DNA from: CAG-390 sp045644325
GTDB taxonomy: Bacteria > Bacillota > Clostridia > Oscillospirales > CAG-272
DNA length: 64,000 bases
Direction: 5' to 3'
NCBI GenBank assembly: GCA_045644325.1
Contig: JAZRGT010000045.1
Coordinates: forward strand, 46,583 to 110,582
Shown: positions 41,872 to 51,684 of the stretch, in pieces
Layout of the letters: every line of letters starts with the position of its first letter
Position numbering within the stretch: position 1 is the stretch's first letter
The notes under the pieces: model-generated
The model's database searches: none
Seen by the model: only the letters and a program-made list of their open reading frames with translations
Told to the model about the DNA's origin: nothing
Made by a program: the position numbers and the translations under genes

Positions 41872-44283
41872 TTATTCCTCTTCAAAAGGCTCTTCTCGCA
41901 GTGCGACGTAGAGTGCGCCGATATCGTCAGAGCTGCCCGCCTTACGTGCGGCGCTGACGGTGCGCTTTGCCGCAAGAGTCATAGCATCGGGGCGCGAGGG
42001 ATCAACAGCTTCAAGCAGATCGAGCAACCAGACCTCGTCACCGCCCACGATCCTGCCGTCGGGATCGATACCGTCCGAGCCCATAAGTATAAGGTCACCC
42101 GCGAACAGTTCGAGATCAGTCTTGACAGAGGACGTTTGTTTCAGGATACCGACGGGAAATCCCTCCGATTCTATAGGGAATATTTCTCTTCCCCGCCGTA
42201 AAAAGCTCGGCGCGGCGCCGCTTTTGTATATTGCCGCTTTACCCGTCAAAAGATCTATTCGGAGGATGTCGATGCTGACAGAGCATTCCTCGCGGTCGGC
42301 GCGCAGCCACGCGTTGAGCACCGAAAGCGAGGTTTCAACGCTCATTCGAGCCTCGAGCATCTGCTTGAGAAATCCGATCGAAGCAGAGGATGCAAACGCC
42401 GCCTGGCTTCCCTGTCCCATACCGTCACAGATCACGGCATAGAAATAGTCCTCGCCGCTGTCAATACTGCATATACTGTCACCGCAGGGATCTCCCTTTT
42501 CGGCGGACGAGCGCGCCGCTCCGAAGCTTACCGAAAATCTCCTCCGAGCAGTAAGCTCAAGGCGCATTCCCTTGCCCTCGGAGGTCAGTACGGGCGGACC
42601 GAGCAAAGCGCCTACCTCGCGCTCGATCATCTCGCGCAGTTCCCTTGCCTTTACAGTGGCGCGGGCGAGGCTTACGTTTTCCGCGCGTATCACCACGCGC
42701 CTTTTGCCCGTAACCGAAAGCGAGGAAAATTTGATATTCGAGCGCTCAAGCACACGACGAACGCGATCGGTTCGCTCGATATCCTCCGAGGTCTCGCGCT
42801 CGTCCTCCGTAACAGCCTCCGCAAGCGCCGCGGAAACAGCTCGGTAATCTGCGGAAAAGCCCGAAAGTCTGCCATCCTCGAGGCAATCGCGAATAAGCCT
42901 CGTTGCGGCATTGTTTACACCGTCCGTTATCTCGTCAAGCGACGGACAGCGACGTCTTATATATTCCGGCAGATCGGATGCCTCGACGTATCCCTTGACC
43001 GAAACCGCACCGCAAATTTTTGAGATTATATCAAGTGTGGACGCATATTCTAAATTCCAACAGAGATTGCGCTTCGGGCATTTCAGACACACCCGATCAC
43101 AAACTCTGTCACATTCCGCGCGAAGCTCGCCTTCAGCCGGCCGCCTCCGCTCGCGTGCAAGCTCGGAAAAGCTGTCTGCAAGCCTCGCAAAGGCATCCGA
43201 AAGCTCCTGCATCCGTGCTCTGCTCTGCATCGGCTCGCTTGCGGCAGACGCGTTTTTCGTCGCAGATGGAGACGTAAAGTCGATCCTTTCGGCAAATAGC
43301 GAGATAAGGCAAAATATCGCGAGTCCCGCCACCTGCGACGGAAAAAGAGTAATAAAGCCCGCTGCATCGGAAAACAGAGCCGATCTCACCGCACCGCAAA
43401 CGGGGATTGCCGTTGCCGCCGCAAGGAGCGAGAGATTCATAAATATCGCCGCACCCGCGGCACCGACGGCGTAAACGACAGCGTAATCAAATCCCGCCGC
43501 AGCGCCGCAAAGCAGACCGACGGTAATTCCCCTTGCCGCACCGCGTGTTCTGACGGTATAAAGCACTGACGCGCTGACGGCGATATGGACGGGCGAAAGA
43601 CCGGTCAGCTCAATACCGCGAGCCGCAACAGTCAAGCAAAACAAAAGAGTAACGTACGCCGCCTCACCGATAAGTCTGCGCGATGGCGTGTCTTTTTCGG
43701 GCAGCTCGTATTCGTTCCCCGAAAACAGCGGTATAAACAGCGCGGTAACAACGGGAGCTACTGCTGTTGCAGTTATACATCCGCCGAGGTCATAGATATA
43801 AAATCCCCCTACGAAGGCGCGGTAAAAGCCAAAGGCAAATGCTGAGACAGCCGCCGTCGTCATTCGCAGATAAGTGCTCTCCCCAAAAAGCGCATCTGAT
43901 ATTCTCCCTCCGCGCGGAGGCTCAACAACGCATCTGACAAGTATTCTTAATCCCACGGCAAGCACCGTACTCAAAGAAAATACAAGTGCTTCCTCTCCGC
44001 GCATCAGCGCAGAAAGAAGCACACCTATCAATATATAAGGAATTCCGCTTGGCGCGGCGCATATAAATGCAATTCCGAACGGCGACGCAGAAAAATATAT
44101 CTCAGCACCGCCAAGCAGAAAAGCCGCTCCGCCGAGTGCAAGATTACGGCACAGAGCCCTCGCATTATATTCCCTGCCCCACGCGCCAAGCTTCTCGCTG
44201 AAATTTTCATTCCATTCGGCAACCGCGCATAACACTCTTTCAGCCGGGTTTCGCTTATCGCGCGGTATCCGTCTCATCCTCAT
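41872..44283 (-). CDS. spoIIE: stage II sporulation protein E, PP2C-type phosphatase
   Basis: 803 residues, the usual length. The N-terminal 330 residues hold about ten membrane spans. A central regulatory region with a Cys motif CDRVCLKCPKRNLCW follows, and the C-terminal third is a PP2C phosphatase (ICDGMGQGSQAAFASS, LMGSDGID). SpoIIE dephosphorylates the anti-anti-sigma factor SpoIIAA at the polar septum and so activates sigma-F in the forespore. Its presence indicates endospore formation or recent descent from spore formers. ATG 44283 follows AAGGAAG. Monocistronic. Confidence 0.95.
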   Translation of the reverse strand: MRMRRIPRDKRNPAERVLCAVAEWNENFSEKLGAWGREYNARALCRNLALGGAAFLLGGAEIYFSASPFGIAFICAAPSGIPYILIGVLLSALMRGEEALVFSLSTVLAVGLRILVRCVVEPPRGGRISDALFGESTYLRMTTAAVSAFAFGFYRAFVGGFYIYDLGGCITATAVAPVVTALFIPLFSGNEYELPEKDTPSRRLIGEAAYVTLLFCLTVAARGIELTGLSPVHIAVSASVLYTVRTRGAARGITVGLLCGAAAGFDYAVVYAVGAAGAAIFMNLSLLAAATAIPVCGAVRSALFSDAAGFITLFPSQVAGLAIFCLISLFAERIDFTSPSATKNASAASEPMQSRARMQELSDAFARLADSFSELARERRRPAEGELRAECDRVCDRVCLKCPKRNLCWNLEYASTLDIISKICGAVSVKGYVEASDLPEYIRRRCPSLDEITDGVNNAATRLIRDCLEDGRLSGFSADYRAVSAALAEAVTEDERETSEDIERTDRVRRVLERSNIKFSSLSVTGKRRVVIRAENVSLARATVKARELREMIEREVGALLGPPVLTSEGKGMRLELTARRRFSVSFGAARSSAEKGDPCGDSICSIDSGEDYFYAVICDGMGQGSQAAFASSASIGFLKQMLEARMSVETSLSVLNAWLRADREECSVSIDILRIDLLTGKAAIYKSGAAPSFLRRGREIFPIESEGFPVGILKQTSSVKTDLELFAGDLILMGSDGIDPDGRIVGGDEVWLLDLLEAVDPSRPDAMTLAAKRTVSAARKAGSSDDIGALYVALREEPFEEE

Positions 44284-44313
44284 TCTTTCACTTCCTTTTA
44301 GGTTCTTGTCAGA

Positions 44314-44347
44314 ATGATACCATATTTCGAATAAAAAAAAGGTCGAA
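44314..44347 (-). promoter_or_regulatory. candidate Spo0A-controlled spoIIE promoter
   Basis: Minus-strand TTCGAC (44347-44342), six bases of the Spo0A-box core, lies 22 bp upstream of TATCAT (44319-44314). Spo0A-activated sigma-A promoters such as Bacillus spoIIE and spoIIG have this long spacing. Single weak box, so tentative. Confidence 0.35.
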
Positions 44348-44382
44348 GTTAGTTGAGCAGGTAAAATTATCCATTTATTTTT

Positions 44383-44395
44383 GTGACTTAGTCAC
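44383..44395. promoter_or_regulatory. 13 bp palindrome upstream of the alkaline phosphatase gene
   Basis: GTGACT-T-AGTCAC, perfect. It lies about 70 bp before the -10-like TATAAT (44467-44472), for which no clear -35 is seen. An activator site is possible. Confidence 0.35.
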
Positions 44396-44506
44396 CAAAC
44401 GTCCTTTTTGTGAAGAAAAACACGCAGTTTTAACCTTTTGTTCACACCTTGGCGCGTAGAATGATGTATAATTATTTCAACTCAAATTTAACTATGGAGG
44501 AAAATT

Positions 44507-46339
44507 ATGTTCAAAAGATTTACATCATTCGTTCTTGCGTTTCTGATGATCTTCGCCCTCGTCGCTTGTAACGGCGAATCGGACGAGACCACAGGTGCTG
44601 AGAACGTTGACACCACCGAAGAAGTCACCGAAAAGGCTGATGTTTCTATCGAATTCACCGCAGATGTTCTTAAGGATTACATAATCCGCAGACCCGAAAA
44701 GGTAAAGGACGAATCCATTGACGCTACCATCTCTGCGGCAAAGACTCTCCGCGACACCATCAACTCCACATTCGGCCTCAGCCTCGAGCTTGTAGACGAC
44801 TGGTACAAGGCATCCGAGGGACTTCCCGAGACCGCAAAGGAGATCCTCGTCGGTAAGACCAATCGCGTTGAAACCGCTAACGCTCTCGCAAAAATCAGAG
44901 CTAAGGACTACGTCATCGCTTTTGAAAACGACAGAATCGTTATCACCGGCGGTACCGACGCGGCTGTAAAGGAAGCGGTTGACTACTTCATCGCTAACTA
45001 CATCGACGCAGAAAACAAGAAGTTCTCTCTCAACGAGAATCACCTCGAGATCGTCGGACATCAGTACTACATAGGAAGCATCTTGATCAACGGCACTTCC
45101 ATCACCGAGTACAAGATCGTTTACCCCAAGAGCTCCGACCTCGTTACCTACTTCACCGCAGTTGCACTCTCCGACTATCTCAACGATAACGCCGGCATCA
45201 AGCTTGAGGTCATTGACGACTCCAAGGCGGCAACCGAGTATGAGATCCTTGTAGGCGCAACCAACCGCCCTGAGTCGAACATCGGCATCGACCTCGGCAC
45301 CGATAAGTATTCCCTCTCTATCAACGGTAAGAAGATCGTTCTCGCAGGCGACCACAGAATGGTAGCAGGCGCGGCAGGAGCGCTTGTCGACCTCTTCAAG
45401 GCAGACGGCAAGGCTGTTGACGTTACCACTCTCGCAACCGCTCCCGCGGCTTCCACCTACACCTTCAAGAAGGCTACCTCCGGCATTATGATGATCGGCG
45501 ACGGTATGAGCGCAGTTCACTTTGCCGCTGCAATTGATACCAAGGTTATCTCCGAATTCGTAGCTGACACCCTTCCCTATAAGGCAGAATGCACCACCGC
45601 TTCCTACTCCGTTCTTCACAGCGGTAAGGCTTACACCGACTCCGCAGCTTCCGCTACTGCTCTTGCGGGCGGCTACAAGACCGTCAACGGCTATCTTGGT
45701 GTTGACAACAAGAAGAAGGAGAAGCAGAACATCCGTGAGCTCGCTCACTCCACCGGCGCGAAGACCGCAGTTGTAACCACCGATAAGATCACCGGCGCTA
45801 CCCCCGGCGGATTCCTCTTCCACTATCCCGACCGTGACGCTACCGCACAGCTCCAGAAGCAGCACGACGATCTCGTAAAGAAGGGTGCGGTCAACTACAC
45901 CTACGGTGCAGGAGCTAACAACAAGGTAAGCCTCGTTCCCTACACTCAGGAGGCACTTTCGATTATCGCTGCTGAAAACAGCCCCTTCTTCATTATGATT
46001 GAGGAGGCTTACATCGATAAGAACTCTCACAACAACGACCTTACCAAGACCACCAAGAGCGTTAAGAACTACGATGAAGTTATCGCTTACTGTATCGCTT
46101 ACACCATGATCCGCGGCGACGTAATGCTCGTTATCACCGCTGACCACGACTGCGGAAACCTCTCCCAGAAGGCAAACGGCGACTACATTTACAACTCCGA
46201 TAACCACACCAACAAGAACGTTCCCGTCTTCGCACTCGGCGACGGCGCTGCAGAGCTTCTTAACAAGAGCATCATCGACAACACCGATATCCCGAAGGCA
46301 TTCGCAAAGATCTTCGGATCCACCAATTTCGGTTCGTAA
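44507..46339 (+). CDS. alkaline phosphatase lipoprotein with duplicated N-terminal glycosidase-associated module
   Basis: 610 residues. Lipobox VACN (Cys21). Two copies of an alpha/beta module (about 45-175 and 190-315) each carry EILVGKTNR or EILVGATNR, resembling the non-catalytic N-terminal domain of GH67/GH20-type glycosidases. The phosphatase domain begins at MMIGDGMS; the nucleophile serine is in TDSAASATALAGG, and metal ligands are in EEAYIDKNSH, TADHDCG and NHTNKNVPV. The domain is shorter than E. coli PhoA. It probably releases phosphate from extracellular esters, perhaps phosphorylated glycans. Own terminator. Confidence 0.88.
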   Translation: MFKRFTSFVLAFLMIFALVACNGESDETTGAENVDTTEEVTEKADVSIEFTADVLKDYIIRRPEKVKDESIDATISAAKTLRDTINSTFGLSLELVDDWYKASEGLPETAKEILVGKTNRVETANALAKIRAKDYVIAFENDRIVITGGTDAAVKEAVDYFIANYIDAENKKFSLNENHLEIVGHQYYIGSILINGTSITEYKIVYPKSSDLVTYFTAVALSDYLNDNAGIKLEVIDDSKAATEYEILVGATNRPESNIGIDLGTDKYSLSINGKKIVLAGDHRMVAGAAGALVDLFKADGKAVDVTTLATAPAASTYTFKKATSGIMMIGDGMSAVHFAAAIDTKVISEFVADTLPYKAECTTASYSVLHSGKAYTDSAASATALAGGYKTVNGYLGVDNKKKEKQNIRELAHSTGAKTAVVTTDKITGATPGGFLFHYPDRDATAQLQKQHDDLVKKGAVNYTYGAGANNKVSLVPYTQEALSIIAAENSPFFIMIEEAYIDKNSHNNDLTKTTKSVKNYDEVIAYCIAYTMIRGDVMLVITADHDCGNLSQKANGDYIYNSDNHTNKNVPVFALGDGAAELLNKSIIDNTDIPKAFAKIFGSTNFGS

Positions 46340-46353
46340 TTTACAATCCCAAT

Positions 46354-46388
46354 ACAAAAAGCCTGCTCAACCGAGCAGGCTTTTTTGT
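46354..46388. terminator. bidirectional terminator
   Basis: AAAAAGCCTGCTC (46356-46368) pairs with GAGCAGGCTTTTTT (46373-46386) around AACC. Confidence 0.92.
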
Positions 46389-46394
46389 ATCGTT

Positions 46395-48623
46395 TTATCC
46401 GTTTATCTCATATCCGAAATAATCTCTCGCGGCGGCGCTATATTGCGCTATTGCCATACAAAGGGGATCGCTATCATCCTCTTCACCATTTGAAAGCATA
46501 TAATTACAGTAAGTAGTAACGCTATATGAGAACAAATAATCGTAGAGCACCTTATTACCGTCCGTCTGACAAAGACGGAAATAGTAGGTATCTGCAAATT
46601 TCTTTGTGGGAATGTTATCGAGAGTAAATGTGCCCTCCACATCCTTCAAAGTAAAAGTCTGAGTACCCTTTACAAGATATTCGGAGATGTCCTTGCCAGC
46701 CGCAGCAGCCTTTTGACAGATCTCAAGGTAGTCCGCCTCCGTCCAAGCGAGGAGCGAGAGAGTAGAGCTTCCCGAATCCGCTTCTTCATCTATCAACAAT
46801 CGCAAAGAAACACCATCGAGGAGAACGAGTTGAGCGCGCTTGATATGCACCGTGGAATCACTTTCTATTCTCGGCGCTCCGTTTGCCTTAACGAGGACAG
46901 AATCATCAAAATCGGGATTTTTCATATTCGCGGGAAGAATAGAATTTGCGGGCGTGGATTTATTGTAGCCGACAAAGATCTGCGCTTCGGTCCCGTAATT
47001 GAGCATTGTCGCGAGCAGGTTATCGAGCTTTTCGCCGCTTCCGTAGCTTGCGCTGACGTAGTCGCAGGGAGAGAGCGATATTTCGCCGCCGGTAACGGAG
47101 CCGGATGAGCCGAAGGTAGTCGATCTGACGCATATTGCAAAGGTGATCGCGTCACCGAGCTTACGCGGGGGAATGCCCTCCGTCGTGAAAACATATACGC
47201 CGTTCTTTGCTGAGTCAGGCTTATATTCGCTCTTTATGCCCGATTTATCGGTGGTTACCATAACGACCTCGGGGTTTTTGAGCTTAGCAAGGCCGTCAAC
47301 CCTTGCGGTCATACGCATAGCGACATTATCATTGATAACAAGGCTCATAGCAGTAAACGCCATATCGACGTTGTAGCCTATATAAACGTAAGTTCCTCCG
47401 CTGACATTCTCCGTAATGAGGGGATCGTCCGCAAGCACCTTGACCGACTTTCCCGCCTGAACGACACCACCGTTCAGCGTGAAGGTATATTTTCCTTTTT
47501 CCAAGCCAAAGCTTCCGAGCGAGAGCGTAACTCCCTCCTCAACAGAGGTGTTCGAGGTCAACTTCACGTTCGAGGTAGCGATGACGGTATAGCTGTATTT
47601 AGAGGTGTTGCTTGCCGCGGACAAGGCTTCGGCGAGGCTTGCTTTCCCGACTCGCGAGATCGCAGTTGAACCGTTGTAAGTGTCAAGCAAGAAGCCGGGC
47701 AGATTCCCCGTTCTTTTCGTATATGACGGCAGGCAGGTCCAGCCAAACTGACCGTTATACCACAGATATCCCCAATCGCCTTTAACCTCTGTGATGTAAA
47801 CCGACGTACCGTAGGGGATAACGTCAAGGCTTGTATAATTTGTGCCGGGGCCGCTTCTCAAGCGCATTCCCGAATTGTATGTGATCTCATAAACGCCCGC
47901 GCCCGTTGTGACGGTGCTCGGAGCTCCGCCGGGGGTATCGCTCGGAGAGCCGCCCGTGGAGCCGCCCGACGTAATGCCGAGTGCCTCTGATAGAGCTTCG
48001 TCCTCGAACCAGATAAGTCCCTCAACGGTATAATGGCTCGTTCTGCCGTAGTACGCCACAAGCTGGTCGATGGTACACTTGATCGGCTCACCCTCCTTGT
48101 AATACTTGCCGCCTATGGTAAGTCCGAAGCTGTCCGAGAAGTATACGTAATTTCCTATGATACCGTGAATGAAGAAGCAGTGACCGTATTTTTTGCCCGC
48201 CGTGGTATTCGTCCATTGGAAGCCGACCAGAACGTCGGTTACAACGGGACCGAGCGCGGATATCTGATAAAGCACGTCCTTGAAAGTCGCGTTCGTTGCG
48301 GGATAATTATGTACTTTGCGTCCGCCCTGGCTGTAATTCAAATTTTTGTAGTTGTCGTATTCGTCGTTGCCATTGCCGCCGACGTATTTTTTATTGATTC
48401 CGAGAAGTTGGAGCTGGAGATTAACGTAATGCGCACAGTAATTTTTGAACGATTCATTATTGTTATATCTTCTCGCCCAATCGTAATAATATTTCACTCG
48501 CTCGATCAGAGATTTTTCATTCGGTATCTCAACAGCTGCGCCTGTATTGAACGGCAAGCAAGGAACGATCATGCTCACGCAAAGGATGAAACACAGTAAT
48601 CTTCTAAAATATATTTTTTTCAC
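46395..48623 (-). CDS. secreted papain-like amidase/peptidase with SH3b domain
   Basis: 742 residues. Signal peptide to about residue 29. Residues 45-215 look like a papain-type fold related to CHAP or amidase domains: Cys63 in NYCAHYVNLQL, His148 in KYGHCFFIHGI and Asp164 in YVYFSDSFGL fit a Cys-His-Asp triad. A Gly/Ser/Pro linker leads to a bacterial SH3 domain (about 240-300: MRLRSGPGTNYTSLDVIPYG), which usually binds peptidoglycan. The rest (about 330-742) is made of unrecognised beta-rich domains. Probably a wall-associated hydrolase. The N-terminal part has only remote resemblance to known peptidases, so the activity is inferred. Confidence 0.7.
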   Translation of the reverse strand: MKKIYFRRLLCFILCVSMIVPCLPFNTGAAVEIPNEKSLIERVKYYYDWARRYNNNESFKNYCAHYVNLQLQLLGINKKYVGGNGNDEYDNYKNLNYSQGGRKVHNYPATNATFKDVLYQISALGPVVTDVLVGFQWTNTTAGKKYGHCFFIHGIIGNYVYFSDSFGLTIGGKYYKEGEPIKCTIDQLVAYYGRTSHYTVEGLIWFEDEALSEALGITSGGSTGGSPSDTPGGAPSTVTTGAGVYEITYNSGMRLRSGPGTNYTSLDVIPYGTSVYITEVKGDWGYLWYNGQFGWTCLPSYTKRTGNLPGFLLDTYNGSTAISRVGKASLAEALSAASNTSKYSYTVIATSNVKLTSNTSVEEGVTLSLGSFGLEKGKYTFTLNGGVVQAGKSVKVLADDPLITENVSGGTYVYIGYNVDMAFTAMSLVINDNVAMRMTARVDGLAKLKNPEVVMVTTDKSGIKSEYKPDSAKNGVYVFTTEGIPPRKLGDAITFAICVRSTTFGSSGSVTGGEISLSPCDYVSASYGSGEKLDNLLATMLNYGTEAQIFVGYNKSTPANSILPANMKNPDFDDSVLVKANGAPRIESDSTVHIKRAQLVLLDGVSLRLLIDEEADSGSSTLSLLAWTEADYLEICQKAAAAGKDISEYLVKGTQTFTLKDVEGTFTLDNIPTKKFADTYYFRLCQTDGNKVLYDYLFSYSVTTYCNYMLSNGEEDDSDPLCMAIAQYSAAARDYFGYEING

Positions 48624-48667
48624 TTAATTTCTCCGTAACAAATATGAAAATTCGGGTACTTGAAACT

Positions 48668-48697
48668 ATTTTATCATTTTTTATCATATAATGTCAA
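48668..48697 (-). promoter_or_regulatory. sigma-A promoter for the SH3b protein
   Basis: Minus-strand TTGACA (48697-48692), 18 bp, TAAAAT (48673-48668). The rest of 48698-48839 shows no clear sigma-E-type promoter for sigK. Confidence 0.72.
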
Positions 48698-48839
48698 TAG
48701 GATTGCATAAAATTTACATAGCGTACAAAACTGTTTACAGCCTCAAAATAATTTTGGAAGTCATTTCCTCGAAGGACAAGCAAAGAAGGGATAGAGGCGG
48801 AATATAATCAAGTATTATAAGTCTGAAAAGGAGACCGCT

Positions 48840-49526
48840 ATGTTCAATCTGCTCTCGATCCTCTCGCGATTTCTTCATTCAACTCTCGGCATCGCCACAC
48901 CGCAGGGCTTCCCTCCTCCGCTCGACGCCAAGGATGAACACGAAGCATTTCTCCGTGCGCGTGAGGGTGATCTCAAGGCGCGGGAGAAGCTGATAGTTCA
49001 CAATCTGCGTCTTGTCTCGCATATCGTAAGGAAATATTATTCCGCCGCAAGCGATCAGGAGGATCTCGTTTCGCTCGGAACGGTCGGGCTTATCAAGGGG
49101 GTGGATTCCTTTGATCCCATACACGGAACAAGATTTGCAACTTATGCGGCTAAATGCATCCAGAACGAGATACTTATGCATTTCAGGAGCCAAAAGAAGC
49201 TTCAGAACGAGATATCGATAAACGAAGCGATCGACACAGACCGCGACGGTAATCCGCTGACATACGAAGATATCATAAGCACCGATGAAAATATGGCGGA
49301 GGAGCTTGACCGCCGACTTCTTGCAGAGCGTGCGCTTTCGTACATAAACACGATACTTACACCGCGTGAGAGGCAGATCATTTATCTGCGCTACGGGCTT
49401 TCGGGACGAAAGCCGAAAACGCAGAAGGAAACGGCAGAAAAGCTTGATATTTCAAGATCTTACGTCAGCAGGATAGAAAAAAGCGCGCTCGACAAACTGC
49501 GCAGTGCACTCGGTGAGCAACAATAA
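48840..49526 (+). CDS. sigK: RNA polymerase sporulation sigma factor sigma-K
   Basis: 228 residues. Sigma-70 region 2 is seen as IVHNLRLVSHIVRKYY, DLVSLGTVGLIKGVDSFDP and RFATYAAKCIQNEILMHFR. Region 4 is TPRERQIIYLRYGL with helix-turn-helix KETAEKLDISRSYVSRIEK. The hydrophobic first 25 residues before FPPPL match the removable pro-sequence of pro-sigma-K, cut by SpoIVFB in the mother cell. The gene is uninterrupted, so no skin-type element splits it. Sigma-E is the main alternative, but its pro-sequence and FPPPL junction differ. Start ATG after AAAAGGAG. Confidence 0.88.
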   Translation: MFNLLSILSRFLHSTLGIATPQGFPPPLDAKDEHEAFLRAREGDLKAREKLIVHNLRLVSHIVRKYYSAASDQEDLVSLGTVGLIKGVDSFDPIHGTRFATYAAKCIQNEILMHFRSQKKLQNEISINEAIDTDRDGNPLTYEDIISTDENMAEELDRRLLAERALSYINTILTPRERQIIYLRYGLSGRKPKTQKETAEKLDISRSYVSRIEKSALDKLRSALGEQQ

Positions 49527-49568
49527 AAATTTTTATATGAAGTATTTGTGAAAATTCACACAAAAGTG

Positions 49569-49597
49569 TTGAAAAAAAGTGCAAAGAATGGTATAAT
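49569..49597 (+). promoter_or_regulatory. sigma-A promoter of MBL lipoprotein 1
   Basis: TTGAAA (49569-49574), 17 bp ending TGG, TATAAT (49592-49597). Confidence 0.85.
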
Positions 49598-49639
49598 TTT
49601 AGAACCAAACCATTCCCAACCAAAGAAAGGAAAATACAG

Positions 49640-51523
49640 ATGAAATTCAATATTCGTCTCACCGCTCTTCTTCTGACCTTGGTTATGGTGCTTGGACTTT
49701 TCGCTTCCTGCGAAACAGGCTCAACAGACGAGACCACCGCAGCAAGTGTTGATTCCACCGCAGCACCCGATACCACAGCAGAGGAAACCACACCTGCACA
49801 GGCATCCACATTTGACATTATAGTAAACGGCGAGGTTAAGGTAAAGATCATTCGTCCCCAGGACCTCGACTCTGCCGATGCTCCCGTCGCGGCTGCTATC
49901 AAGGTCCGTAACGACATCGAAGACATTACCGGCTCTAAGGTCGCTATGGCTGACGACTTCAAGAAGGCTACCGAGGAATATGACAGCTCCACTCTCGAAA
50001 TTCTCGTAGGTCCCACCGCTCATCCTCAGGTGGCAGAGGCTATCAAGGACCTCGGCTACGGTGACTGGGCAGTTAAGGCTGTCGGAAACAAGATCGTTGT
50101 TTTCGGCTTCACCTATGATGCAATCACATACGCTGCAAAGCAGTTTGCAAACGTAGTTGAGCAGTACGCTGTTGAGACCGATGGCAAATATACCGTATCA
50201 ATCCCCGTAGAGGCTCTCAACCTTTCCGGCACCCACAGCGCATCCAAGCATCTCTCCGTTCTTCCCACATTTGATGGCGCTTCCTTCTCAGGTACTTACG
50301 AGACCAACCTCGACTGTGACGAGATCATTCTCGGTGACGTAACTCTCGATAGCTACAACGCATATATTGCTAAGCTCGAGGCTGCAGGCTACACCAAGTA
50401 CACGGGCAGCGACATCAGCGGAAACGTATTCAACACTCTCTATAACTCCGAGCTCACTCTCAACGTCGGCTACTACAAGCCCTACGACGAGTGCCGTATC
50501 ATTATGGAGCCCTTCTCCGAAAAGACTCTCATCGGTCTTGAGTCTGACAACAACCGCCCCGACATCACAACCACACAGATCACTATGCTCGGTTGTGAAT
50601 ACCAGAAGGGTGACGGAAGCTACGTCGGTAACGGACTTTCCCTTCTTATGCGTCTTTCCGACGGTTCCTTCGTAATCGTTGACGGTGCGCACTCGGGCAA
50701 CAGCACCTGGTGGGCAAACAACCTCATCAACGCCATCGAAGAGCAGGCTAAGGATTACGCAAAGGGCAAGGAGATCCGCATCGCGGCTTGGTTCGTTTCC
50801 CACTGCCACGGAGACCACAACGGTATGCTTAACGCACAGTCCGGCTTGTTCAAGAAGTTCACCGTAGAGCGCGTTATCGCAAACTTTATGACCGACTCCG
50901 AGCGTCTCAAGTCGATCAACGCATACAGCAACAACTGGTCGAGCACCGAGGGATCGGGCGACGACGCAACCAGAACCGCAGCAGCTAATATGGGTGCAGA
51001 CTTCATCGTTCCCCACGTTGGTCAGCGCTTCTACTTCGGTAACACCGTATTCGAGATTCTCTACACCGTTGAAAGCTACGGTCCTCAGCTTGTAAACGCA
51101 CTCAACACCTCCACCATCCTCGTTCGTGCAATCACCACAGATGCCGCTACCGGCAAGTCGAGCTCCACTATGATCATGGGCGACGTTACCGGACCCGCAA
51201 TGGCTATCTGTAACAAGATGTACGGCGCAGATATGAGAAGTGAAGTAGTTCAGGTTGCTCACCACGGTTACACCACCTGGGGTAACGACTCCGCTATGGC
51301 TACCGCATACAGACACATGGCTCCCGAGATCGTTCTCTGGCCTCAGGGATCTCAGGCATTCCCGAACTACAAGGAAAAGTCCTACAACAAGGTTCTCTGG
51401 GATGGCACTAACAAGAACTTCCAGCAGCTCTACGTTGCAGGATGGAACAACACTCAGCACATCGTTCCCCTTCCCTACAACGGCAGCCCCGACAGCATCA
51501 TCTCCAAGATTACCAGCAAGTAA
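49640..51523 (+). CDS. MBL-fold hydrolase lipoprotein, tandem copy 1
   Basis: 627 residues. Lipobox ASCE (Cys23) and Thr/Glu/Ala linker. Residues 55-185 form the module shared with the alkaline phosphatase (KIIRPQDL, LEILVGPTAHPQ, KIVVFGFTYDA). A second domain at about 220-305 reads YNAYIAKLEAAGYTKY and ECRIIMEPFS. The metallo-beta-lactamase domain (about 325-600) has SHCHGDHNGM, MIMGDVTGP and VAHHGYTTWG, like ComEC-type and lactonase/phosphodiesterase MBL proteins. HxHxDH indicates a two-metal site. Substrate unknown. First of three independent tandem units. Confidence 0.85.
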   Translation: MKFNIRLTALLLTLVMVLGLFASCETGSTDETTAASVDSTAAPDTTAEETTPAQASTFDIIVNGEVKVKIIRPQDLDSADAPVAAAIKVRNDIEDITGSKVAMADDFKKATEEYDSSTLEILVGPTAHPQVAEAIKDLGYGDWAVKAVGNKIVVFGFTYDAITYAAKQFANVVEQYAVETDGKYTVSIPVEALNLSGTHSASKHLSVLPTFDGASFSGTYETNLDCDEIILGDVTLDSYNAYIAKLEAAGYTKYTGSDISGNVFNTLYNSELTLNVGYYKPYDECRIIMEPFSEKTLIGLESDNNRPDITTTQITMLGCEYQKGDGSYVGNGLSLLMRLSDGSFVIVDGAHSGNSTWWANNLINAIEEQAKDYAKGKEIRIAAWFVSHCHGDHNGMLNAQSGLFKKFTVERVIANFMTDSERLKSINAYSNNWSSTEGSGDDATRTAAANMGADFIVPHVGQRFYFGNTVFEILYTVESYGPQLVNALNTSTILVRAITTDAATGKSSSTMIMGDVTGPAMAICNKMYGADMRSEVVQVAHHGYTTWGNDSAMATAYRHMAPEIVLWPQGSQAFPNYKEKSYNKVLWDGTNKNFQQLYVAGWNNTQHIVPLPYNGSPDSIISKITSK

Positions 51524-51539
51524 TCAATACTTATATTAT

Positions 51540-51572
51540 ACCGAAGCCGCCGCGTGCGGCTTCGGTTTTTTT
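51540..51572 (+). terminator. terminator of MBL lipoprotein 1
   Basis: CCGAAGCCGC (51541-51550) pairs with GCGGCTTCGG (51556-51565), then seven T. Confidence 0.92.
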
Positions 51573-51593
51573 GATAGAATTTCGGCGAAAGTG

Positions 51594-51622
51594 TTGAAAT
51601 CGTTTTCAATAAATGGTATAAT
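51594..51622 (+). promoter_or_regulatory. sigma-A promoter of MBL lipoprotein 2
   Basis: TTGAAA (51594-51599), 17 bp ending TGG, TATAAT (51617-51622). Confidence 0.85.
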
Positions 51623-51684
51623 AGACAAAAGACAAATCCGCGGAATCCCCGCTGCACCGTCAAACACAGAAAGGAAAATTCCAA

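Noticed and set aside
48840..49526. skin-type prophage element in sigK
   Set aside because: The sigma-K reading frame is continuous from pro-sequence to region 4.
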